From: a bacterium
GTDB taxonomy: Bacteria; SZUA-79; Acidulodesulfobacterales; Acidulodesulfobacteraceae
NCBI GenBank assembly: GCA_021813595.1
Contig: JAKAKF010000227.1
Span: 1 to 12,746, forward strand
Direction of reading: 5' to 3'
Length of the DNA stretch: 12,746 nucleotides
The notes under the pieces were generated by a model. The model saw only the letters and a program-made list of their open reading frames with translations. It ran no database searches and was not told where the DNA came from. Positions within the stretch are counted from its first letter, which is position 1, and every line of letters starts with the position of its first letter. The position numbers were made by a program, and so were the translations under genes. Below are positions 1 through 5,715 of the stretch, piece after piece.

Positions 1-20
1 CATAATGACTTTTTAGTCAA

Positions 21-85
21 TTATTGCCTTGCTTATTGCCTTGCTTTTGTTTAGTTTTATGACCTTCTTGCATATGTTCTTGCAT
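21..85. repeat. Two short tandem repeats with 12-bp period
   Basis: Positions 21-32 and 33-44 are an exact 12-bp tandem duplication (TTATTGCCTTGC twice). A second, unrelated pair follows: TTCTTGCAT at 65-73 and again at 77-85, also spaced 12 bp apart. Both lie just upstream of the -35 box of the first gene. The repeats are directly visible. Any role, such as factor binding on one face of the helix or slippage, is unknown. Confidence 0.6.
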
Positions 86-86
86 G

Positions 87-115
87 TTGTCAAATTAATA
101 GATTTGATATATAAT
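87..115 (+). promoter_or_regulatory. Sigma70-type promoter of the ferritin-FNT gene, probably giving a leaderless mRNA
   Basis: TTGTCA at 87-92 (one mismatch to TTGACA) is separated by exactly 17 bp from a perfect TATAAT at 110-115. The start codon is at 123, only 7 bp after the -10 box, so transcription should begin at or within a base or two of the ATG. No Shine-Dalgarno sequence is visible between 100 and 122, and an in-frame stop at 105-107 rules out an upstream extension. This points to a leaderless transcript. Sequence match is strong; activity is inferred. Confidence 0.65.
90..107. promoter_or_regulatory. Dyad (TCAAAT-N6-ATTTGA) in the promoter spacer, candidate operator
   Basis: A perfect 6-bp inverted repeat, TCAAAT at 90-95 and ATTTGA at 102-107, is separated by 6 bp. 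It overlaps the -35 box and fills most of the spacer up to the -10 box. This is a typical position for a dimeric repressor. It does not match the FNR consensus (TTGAT-N4-ATCAA), and AT-rich dyads also arise by chance. Confidence 0.3.
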
Positions 116-122
116 TAATATC

Positions 123-1568
123 ATGACGGACTTATATTTAAAAAGCGACGAAAGCGAAAGCGGTTCAAGTTCCGGACATTCTAAAAATACCAAAGCCGTT
201 CTGGATACTATCGATTTGCTTCAAAAGTATCTTGCCGCAGAAGTAGCCGGCAGAGACCTTTACGTCGAGCAGGCTAAAACCCTCAAAGACCCTATTTTAG
301 TTCAGGCGTTAAAATCTTTTGCATCCACAGAAAGCGGGCACATCATAAACATTAGGGAAAAAATAACCGAACTCGGCGGAACGCCTAATACTTTAAATTC
401 TATCAGGGAAGCTCAGAAGGGCGTGAGCGAGGCATCTCATCAGGTTTCGGCTCCTCTCGATATGCTTAGAATCGATTTAAAAATTGAAGAAAACGCAATT
501 AACGATTATACTGCCGGATTAGAAGTAATAGGCGATCCGGGCGTAAGGGCGCTTATAGAAAACAATCTTGCCGAGGAAATTCACCATTCTTTATACTTAT
601 CTAAAAGAATAAACGAAATTTTAGAAACCACCAAAGCGCGTATAGGCGCTATTAAAGGAATAGAAAAGCCGGGAGGGAAAGAAGCTTCGGAAATTTTTAA
701 GGCTTCGGTCGAAGTCGGACAGTCAAGGCTTGAAAGAAGCTGGCTTGAAATGTCTATGTCGGGACTTATAGCCGGCATGAACGTTACTTTCGGCATAATC
801 GCTTCTTCATACGTTGCCGGAGCGACCGCTCCGTTAGTCGGCGCTAATGTGGCAAAAATCCTCGGAGCGCTTTTTTTCCCTATTGGTTTCATGTTTTTAA
901 TGATAGGCAAAAGCGAGCTTTTTACGGAAAATTTTTTAGTTCCGGTAACCGCAGTCATCGCAAAAAAAGGCAGAATCCTTGAGCTTTTAAAATTATGGTC
1001 TCTTACGCTTATCGGCAATATGGCCGGTATTTTTATTTTTGCTCTCGTAATAGCAGGCTCGTTAAATCAGATTGTTCCGTCTTTCGTCGTTAATCATATA
1101 CACGGCGTTGCAAACAGCTATATGAACAGAACGCCCTTCGTAATGATTTTAAGCGCTGTATTTGCCGGCTGGCTTATAACTCTTATGACATGGCTTTTAA
1201 TAGCGTCAAGCGGCACGCTTGCAAGAATTTTTATTATATGGGTCGTCGGTTTTATGATATATCTAAACTCCTTCAGCCATATAGTAGTGGCGTCGTCAGA
1301 AATTTTAATTGCAATAAATACCGGTTCGCATATTTCTTATATTTCTTGGCTTTATAGATATGTTCCGTTAACGCTTGTCGGCAATATGATAGGCGGTTTA
1401 TTTTTCGTTACTATTTTGCAGTATTTGCAGATTTTACACTCCGTGCCAACGGCTCATGACGATCTTATTTCCGCTTCTTCGTATGAACTTGATATGATGG
1501 GCGGCGGAAACGGCAGGGCTAAATATGACGCTATGGAAAACGTAGAAAATATAGAGGATACGCTTTAA
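123..1568 (+). CDS. Ferritin-like di-iron domain fused to an FNT (formate/nitrite transporter) channel
   Basis: A 481-residue, two-part protein. Residues about 25-168 form a ferritin/rubrerythrin-like four-helix bundle with candidate iron ligands E40, E70-x-x-H73, E123 (followed by Y129) and the EEIHH stretch at 151-155. Residues about 205-440 are an FNT-family channel, closest in motif to the YfdC group. They contain about six membrane segments (roughly 212-232, 242-262, 292-312, 338-361, 367-383, 414-437), a re-entrant motif near KSELFTEN (263-270), GWLITLMTW (349-357), and a central histidine H386 in FSHIVVASSE. FNT proteins are pentameric pores for monovalent anions such as formate, nitrite and hydrosulfide; the substrate here is unknown. 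The start is the only ATG after an in-frame stop, and there is no ribosome-binding site. The gene sits directly upstream of the sHdr cluster but has its own promoter. The FNT assignment is strong and the ferritin-like one good; why they are fused is unknown. Confidence 0.85.
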   Translation: MTDLYLKSDESESGSSSGHSKNTKAVLDTIDLLQKYLAAEVAGRDLYVEQAKTLKDPILVQALKSFASTESGHIINIREKITELGGTPNTLNSIREAQKGVSEASHQVSAPLDMLRIDLKIEENAINDYTAGLEVIGDPGVRALIENNLAEEIHHSLYLSKRINEILETTKARIGAIKGIEKPGGKEASEIFKASVEVGQSRLERSWLEMSMSGLIAGMNVTFGIIASSYVAGATAPLVGANVAKILGALFFPIGFMFLMIGKSELFTENFLVPVTAVIAKKGRILELLKLWSLTLIGNMAGIFIFALVIAGSLNQIVPSFVVNHIHGVANSYMNRTPFVMILSAVFAGWLITLMTWLLIASSGTLARIFIIWVVGFMIYLNSFSHIVVASSEILIAINTGSHISYISWLYRYVPLTLVGNMIGGLFFVTILQYLQILHSVPTAHDDLISASSYELDMMGGGNGRAKYDAMENVENIEDTL

Positions 1569-1583
1569 TTTAAATAATAAAAT

Positions 1584-1611
1584 TTGACTTTTTTATTTAT
1601 CGTGATATTAT
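1584..1611 (+). promoter_or_regulatory. Candidate promoter of the sHdr operon
   Basis: TTGACT at 1584-1589 and TATTAT at 1606-1611 are 16 bp apart, each with one mismatch to consensus. They lie in the 128-bp gap between the FNT gene and hdrC1 and would give a 5' leader of about 80 nt. The gap is otherwise AT-rich. A weak AT-only stem (1576-1582 with 1591-1597) overlaps the -35 box and is too poor to call a terminator. A good ribosome-binding site, AGGAG at 1686-1690, precedes hdrC1 by 6 nt. Confidence 0.45.
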
Positions 1612-1696
1612 AAATATATTAAAGAGTATTTTTTAAATATAATTATTATTGCATTTTTAGCAGATATAAACGAAAACGGTAAAGCAGGAGAGCTTT

Positions 1697-2374
1697 ATGG
1701 AATATGATGAAAATGGAGTAAGTATAGTTCCCGCCGAATTAAAAAAAGAAATTTTCGAAGAAGCAAGAAAAGATTTCCGGTATGAAGAGTATGTTAGAGG
1801 ATGTTTAAACTGCGGCGTCTGCACCGGCGGATGCCCGCCCCACAGATTTTTCGATTTTTCTCCGCGTATAGTTCTGCAAAAAATGAAGTCAAAAGACCCT
1901 GAGCTTATCTGGACGATGATGGACGAATATGTATGGGCTTGTTTTCAGTGTTTTACATGCGCGATGATTTGTCCGTTTTTAAACAGCCCCGGAGGCGTAA
2001 TAGCTATATTAAGGGAAATTGCCGTACGAAGAGGATTCGAATCGGCGAAAAAAGTTTTAAAACCTTATTCGCGCGTGCTTTTAAAACTTACCGCATACGG
2101 CAATCAGCTTTCTCCAGACATGATACAGCCGGATTTCTTTCCGGACTGGGGGCCGCATATAGGATATGCTTCGACGGATCTTGCCGTAAAAAGAAAGGCT
2201 ATTCCTATGCCGACCCTTCAGGTTACCAATTTGGCATGGGACGTCGCTCCCGAAACGATGAAAGAATTATACGATATATTTGACGAAGCCGGAGTTTTTA
2301 AAATAATAGAATCCGTCGACCCTTCGCTTTACGAAATAATCCAGGATATAGTGGACGACGTCAGGAGTTCTTAA
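1697..2374 (+). CDS. hdrC1: sHdr complex subunit HdrC1, twin [4Fe-4S] iron-sulfur protein
   Basis: A 225-residue soluble protein with two ferredoxin-type cysteine motifs: C36-x2-C39-x2-C42-x3-C46-P and C82-x2-C85-x2-C88-x3-C92-P. Each should hold a [4Fe-4S] cluster. This is the HdrC-type layout, with a roughly 130-residue C-terminal region beyond the clusters. In methanogens HdrC passes electrons between HdrA and HdrB; in sulfur oxidisers its homologue is part of the cytoplasmic sHdr complex. It opens the six-gene block C1-B1-A-hyp-C2-B2, which is what identifies it as C1. The start follows an AGGAG ribosome-binding site at 1686-1690. A 178-bp gap with repeat elements separates it from hdrB1. 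Family assignment is strong; the sHdr role rests on gene order and paralogue pairing. Confidence 0.87.
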   Translation: MEYDENGVSIVPAELKKEIFEEARKDFRYEEYVRGCLNCGVCTGGCPPHRFFDFSPRIVLQKMKSKDPELIWTMMDEYVWACFQCFTCAMICPFLNSPGGVIAILREIAVRRGFESAKKVLKPYSRVLLKLTAYGNQLSPDMIQPDFFPDWGPHIGYASTDLAVKRKAIPMPTLQVTNLAWDVAPETMKELYDIFDEAGVFKIIESVDPSLYEIIQDIVDDVRSS

Positions 2375-2407
2375 CGGGAAGCGATAATTAGTCTTAATTT
2401 ATATAGC

Positions 2408-2534
2408 CTGGATTCCCGCCTGCGCAGGAATGACAAAATAAGCATGGGGGAATAATAAAGAAAAGACGGGAATTATAAAATAAGGTAAATATTTAAATTA
2501 AAGTTTAGTCATTCCCGCGCAGGCGGGAATCCAG
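2408..2534. repeat. Inverted pair of 27-bp palindromic repeats between hdrC1 and hdrB1
   Basis: The 27-bp unit at 2408-2434 reappears as its reverse complement at 2508-2534 with 26 of 27 bases matching. The two flank a 73-bp AT-rich interior with no gene. Each unit is itself a hairpin: 2511-2518 pairs perfectly with 2523-2530 (ATTCCCGC/GCGGGAAT, loop of 4), while 2412-2419 pairs with 2424-2431 with one mismatch. The right copy has the form ATTCCC-N8-GGGAAT, the same pattern as the dRS3 repeats of Neisseria. The whole resembles a REP/BIME-like or MITE-like element. In RNA it could form either two small hairpins or one long stem between the hdrC1 and hdrB1 reading frames. No transposase is present. 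Confidence 0.75.
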
Positions 2535-2552
2535 AAATAAGGAGACATAGAT

Positions 2553-3755
2553 ATGGCTATAGAAATCAGCAACAGGCTCGGTCTTGCAAACGTAAAATCG
2601 GATTATATCCACACCGCCGGAAGAAAACTAGAAGATATACATGAGCGGCTTCTCGAACTTGAAGCAAAAGGAGAGGTTAAGGTAGTACATATAAAAGAAG
2701 AGAATAAACCCATAGAAGCCGAAACCCTGCTTGGATGGAAGAAAAAAATTCCTACCAATAAATTATGGCATCACAAATCATGCGGACAGTGCGGCAATAT
2801 TCCCGGATATCCCGTGTCTTTGCTGTGGTTTATGAACCAGATGGGTTTGGAATACGTCGATGAAAGAAACCAGACGTCATGCACCGCTTGGAATTACCAC
2901 GGTTCTGGAACATCTAATCCGGTCGGGCTTGCCGCCGTCGCCGTAAGAAACTGGCACAGGGCATACGAATTAGGTTTATTTCCGCTTTTTCACTGTGCTA
3001 CTACTTTCGGCGACTATAAAGAGATGAGAAATTTGCTTGTCGAAAATAAAGAACTGCGCGACGAAGTGCGCAGAATTATGCATAAAATAGGAAGAGAATT
3101 AGTCATCCCCGAATATATAGTGCATTACAGCGAATGGGTACACGTTATGCGGTTTGAAATAGCAAAGTTAAAAAAATACGACTTAAGCAGCATCATAGCG
3201 ACAGTTCATCCCGCCTGCCATACATATAAAATGATTCCGGAAGACTGCATTTACGACAAAGATATATATGCGGGGAAAAGAACCGCCGTTTCTACCGGAG
3301 TAATGCTTGCTCTCGGAGCGCAGGTGGCTGATTATTCTACATGGTACGACTGCTGCGGTTTTGGTTTCAGACATATATTGACGGAAAGGGAAGCGTCGAG
3401 GTCTTTCGTAATGGACAGAAAAATAAGGCCGATGGTCAGGGAAGCCCATTCCGACGTCTGTATTACTCAGGATACCGGATGCACCACTACCTTGGATAAA
3501 AATCAGTGGATAGGAAAAGCTATGGGCTACACGGAACAGGTTCCGGTTATGGCGGACGTTATGTTTGCGGCGTTGGCGTGCGGCGCGGACGTTTTTAAAA
3601 TCGTCCAGCTTCAATGGCATACCACCGATTGGAGACCTTTATGCGAAAAAATAGGAATAGACTGGAAAAAATCGGAAGAAGAATACAACGCCTATCTCGA
3701 AGAACTTAAAGCGGGCGGCAAAACCGTTAATTTATACGAGTATCCGAAAAGTTAA
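2553..3755 (+). CDS. hdrB1: sHdr complex subunit HdrB1, CCG-domain protein with degenerate cluster motifs
   Basis: A 400-residue homologue of heterodisulfide reductase subunit B, longer than its partner HdrB2 (307) owing to an N-terminal region of about 70 residues. HdrB proteins carry two CCG domains, each of the form C-x(31-39)-CC-x(35-36)-CxxC, that bind non-cubane or [4Fe-4S] clusters. Here the first domain is eroded: C77/C80 start it, but the CC position reads S109-C110-T and the CxxC position reads C148-A-T-T. The second keeps C222 and C267-C268-G, but the final CxxC reads D307-T-G-C310, with an extra C303 nearby. So at most one domain looks fully loaded. Such differences between the B1 and B2 paralogues may be normal for sHdr. 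The start follows AAGGAGA at 2539-2545, 7 nt upstream. It probably works with HdrC1 and HdrA in oxidising protein-bound sulfane sulfur. The family call is strong; the reduced cluster content is read from the sequence. Confidence 0.83.
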   Translation: MAIEISNRLGLANVKSDYIHTAGRKLEDIHERLLELEAKGEVKVVHIKEENKPIEAETLLGWKKKIPTNKLWHHKSCGQCGNIPGYPVSLLWFMNQMGLEYVDERNQTSCTAWNYHGSGTSNPVGLAAVAVRNWHRAYELGLFPLFHCATTFGDYKEMRNLLVENKELRDEVRRIMHKIGRELVIPEYIVHYSEWVHVMRFEIAKLKKYDLSSIIATVHPACHTYKMIPEDCIYDKDIYAGKRTAVSTGVMLALGAQVADYSTWYDCCGFGFRHILTEREASRSFVMDRKIRPMVREAHSDVCITQDTGCTTTLDKNQWIGKAMGYTEQVPVMADVMFAALACGADVFKIVQLQWHTTDWRPLCEKIGIDWKKSEEEYNAYLEELKAGGKTVNLYEYPKS

Positions 3756-3757
3756 AA

Positions 3758-3832
3758 CTGGATTCCTGCCGTCTTTACCTGCGTCAACGGCGTGCGTTGA
3801 CAATGATGCAGGCAAAGATATGCAGGAATGAC
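3758..3832. repeat. Nested hairpin of the same repeat family between hdrB1 and hdrA
   Basis: The element begins CTGGATTCCTGCC and ends GCAGGAATGAC, the same borders as the units in the preceding gap, but with about 50 bp inserted between the two halves. Three stacked stems are visible: 3762-3769 with 3822-3829 (8 bp), 3772-3782 with 3808-3818 (11 positions, one mismatch), and 3783-3789 with 3795-3801 (7 bp, 5-nt loop). It starts 2 bp after the hdrB1 stop codon. There is no T-run after it, so it looks more like an mRNA-stabilising, processing or insertion element than an intrinsic terminator. Confidence 0.65.
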
Positions 3833-3845
3833 AAAAATAAAAAGA

Positions 3846-3863
3846 TTAATTAATATTAATTAA
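3846..3863. repeat. Perfect 18-bp AT palindrome upstream of hdrA
   Basis: TTAATTAATATTAATTAA is a perfect self-complementary 18-mer. It lies 27 bp before the hdrA start codon and 15 bp before its GGAGG ribosome-binding site (3878-3882). It could be an operator or part of an internal promoter, but all-AT palindromes are common by chance in such DNA and no -35 box is convincing. Confidence 0.35.
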
Positions 3864-3889
3864 CACGGCGATTTAATGGAGGATGTTTT

Positions 3890-4933
3890 ATGTCTGAAAA
3901 TATTTTAGTGATAGGCGGGGGTCCGGCAGGTTTGAACGCGGCAGTTATGCTTTCCGAATTGGGAGTTAATGTAGCTTTGGTTGAAAGAGATTCGTTTCTC
4001 GGCGGCAACCCTAAAAAATTCAAATATAAATTTTTATTTCCCGATATGCAGCCGGCAGACAACGTAATTGGGGAGCTTATTAAAAGAGCCGAATCAGGCG
4101 GTAACATCAAAGTTTATTATTCTTCCGAAGTTTCGGATTTTAAAGAAAACGGAAAAAAATTCGACGCCGTTATAAAGTCTGCATCGGGAAGCGAAACTAA
4201 AACATTCGATTCCGTTATCGTTGCTACGGGTTTTGAGCATTTCGACCCGGCAAGAGACGCAAAGTATTCTTATCAGCTTTTCGACGACGTTATAGATATA
4301 AAAGACCTCGAAAGAATGATGGGAGAAAATAATTTCGTAAGGCCGTCAAACGGCAAGCCGCCCAAAAAAGTAGCGTTTATTCTATGCGTAGGCTCAAGGG
4401 ACAGGCATGTCGGAAACCAGTATTGTTCCAGAGTCTGTTGTACGGTTTCCGTAAAACAGGCTATTGAAATGAGAGAGCATTTTCCGGACTGCGAAGCGTA
4501 TATATTTTACATGGATATAAGGACGTACGGTTTTTTTGAGGATTTATACTGGAAAGCTATGGAAGAACATGACGTGCAGATAGTTAAAGGCAGAATTGCG
4601 GAAATTACTTCAGGACCGGACAATACGGTCGTATGCAAAGGCGAAGACACTCTTTTAAGGGGGCCGTTCGAAATTCCCTTCGATATGGTAGTTCTTGCTT
4701 CCGGTATGGAAGGCGGACCGCAGTCTCCCGAAATATCGAGCAAGCTTGGCATCGAACTTGACGAACACGGTTTTTTAAAGCCGGAAAACGTTACGCTTTC
4801 TCCGTTTAAATCTAATAAACCCGGAGTTTTTTTGGCAGGCGCGTGTACCGGGCCTAAGGCTATTTCCGATTCTATTACCGAAGGCGCCGCCGCCGCTATG
4901 AATGCTTATACTTATGCCGTAAAAAACAGGTAA
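3890..4933 (+). CDS. hdrA: sHdr complex subunit HdrA, short FAD-binding form
   Basis: A 347-residue flavoprotein. Residues 7-14 (VIGGGPAG) begin a Rossmann FAD fold, with E32 ending the second strand, VATGF at 111-115, and a C-terminal FAD motif around GVFLAGACTG (312-321). The HdrA signature cysteines are present: C166 in CVGSRD, then C179-x3-C183-C184, expected to bind a [4Fe-4S] cluster near the flavin. Methanogen HdrA is about twice as long and has extra N- and C-terminal iron-sulfur domains used in electron bifurcation. Their absence is characteristic of the sulfur-oxidising type. GGAGG at 3878-3882 sets the start. It is followed after 1 bp by the conserved hypothetical gene, indicating translational coupling. 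No MvhD, hydrogenase or formate dehydrogenase partner is adjacent. Confident call. Confidence 0.88.
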   Translation: MSENILVIGGGPAGLNAAVMLSELGVNVALVERDSFLGGNPKKFKYKFLFPDMQPADNVIGELIKRAESGGNIKVYYSSEVSDFKENGKKFDAVIKSASGSETKTFDSVIVATGFEHFDPARDAKYSYQLFDDVIDIKDLERMMGENNFVRPSNGKPPKKVAFILCVGSRDRHVGNQYCSRVCCTVSVKQAIEMREHFPDCEAYIFYMDIRTYGFFEDLYWKAMEEHDVQIVKGRIAEITSGPDNTVVCKGEDTLLRGPFEIPFDMVVLASGMEGGPQSPEISSKLGIELDEHGFLKPENVTLSPFKSNKPGVFLAGACTGPKAISDSITEGAAAAMNAYTYAVKNR

Positions 4934-4934
4934 A

Positions 4935-5705
4935 ATGCCTTATATACTAAAAAATAACAAAATAGATAAAAGATACGAAGAAAAATTTTTCGAGATAGTA
5001 AGAGAAAATTTACCGGATGAAAAAATAGAACTTTTTAATTATCTTTTAAAATTTAAAACGGAAATTATAAAGGAGTTTTTATCCGAAGCACTAAACGCAT
5101 CGAAAACCGGCGGTGAATTAAAAAAAGAAAAAGCGGATGAAATATTATCCATGATTTTTTCGATTAGAAGGCATAAGGAAAAAATTTTAAACGGCGTAAG
5201 CGAAGAAACTTTAAAAAATTCGTTTGTCTCGCTATCAGATTTTAAAAAGTCCGCCGAAATAAGAATAGGGCGTTTTTTAGAATTGTTTTCCTATGATGAC
5301 GTTATAGTTAAGAGAGACATAGCTTTAGAGCTTTTGCATTTTTACGAACCGGATAAGAATGTTTTTTGGACTTCATGGGTTTACAGACAGGATAACGGAA
5401 CTGGATGTCTGCCTTATATGGCAGATTTTTTGAAAAGAACGTGGGACGGCAATCCTTACATTATGCCTTTCAGTATTAAAGAAATGAAAGACGAAATCGA
5501 TTATCTTTACGAACTGTCAGGCAAAAACGGGCTTAATTTGGAACGTCCTTACGGTGCGGATATTCTGCTAAGCTATATGTATTCGGACTATGTTTATAAA
5601 ATGGTTTATGCCGAATCTAAGTCTTTGTCGGTCGGCGTTCCGGATGGATTTACTTTAATGAAAAAACTTCTCGGTATCGAAAAGTTGGAACAGGCAATAA
5701 AATAG
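4935..5705 (+). CDS. Conserved hypothetical protein of the sHdr cluster (Hyp, between hdrA and hdrC2)
   Basis: A 256-residue protein, apparently soluble and rich in helix-forming charged residues, with no membrane segment or signal peptide. It has a single cysteine, C158, in an aromatic-rich stretch (FWTSWVY at 144-150 followed by TGCLPYM at 156-162), so no iron-sulfur motif is visible. Its position between hdrA and hdrC2 matches the hypothetical gene that consistently accompanies sHdr clusters, and this is the main basis for the call. No catalytic function can be read from the sequence; a structural or assembly role in the complex is a guess. It starts 1 bp after the hdrA stop, with only a weak upstream ACAGG, suggesting translational coupling. 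Its stop overlaps the strong ribosome-binding site AGGAGGA (5704-5710) of hdrC2. Confidence 0.75.
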   Translation: MPYILKNNKIDKRYEEKFFEIVRENLPDEKIELFNYLLKFKTEIIKEFLSEALNASKTGGELKKEKADEILSMIFSIRRHKEKILNGVSEETLKNSFVSLSDFKKSAEIRIGRFLELFSYDDVIVKRDIALELLHFYEPDKNVFWTSWVYRQDNGTGCLPYMADFLKRTWDGNPYIMPFSIKEMKDEIDYLYELSGKNGLNLERPYGADILLSYMYSDYVYKMVYAESKSLSVGVPDGFTLMKKLLGIEKLEQAIK

Positions 5706-5715
5706 GAGGAAAAAT

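Noticed and set aside
90..107. FNR/CRP-type binding site
   Set aside because: The half-sites TCAAAT/ATTTGA with a 6-bp spacer do not match TTGAT-N4-ATCAA or the CRP consensus; only a generic dyad can be claimed.
581..1018. Minus-strand open frame opposite the FNT gene
   Set aside because: It is the antisense shadow of a well-supported gene with recognisable domains and has no ribosome-binding site or family features.
1576..1597. Intrinsic terminator after the FNT gene
   Set aside because: The stem is 7 AT pairs with an 8-nt loop and coincides with the putative -35 box of the next operon; too weak to call.
1933..2283. Plus-strand open frame inside hdrC1 in another reading frame
   Set aside because: It lies entirely within hdrC1, whose cysteine motifs and ribosome-binding site are clear; the overlapping frame has no recognisable feature.
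3183..3620. Minus-strand open frame inside hdrB1
   Set aside because: Shadow of hdrB1 with no independent coding evidence.
2408..3832. CRISPR array
   Set aside because: The repeats are three palindromic units in differing orientation, not regularly spaced direct repeats, and no cas gene is present.
4507..4752. Minus-strand open frame inside hdrA
   Set aside because: Short shadow opposite a conserved flavoprotein gene.
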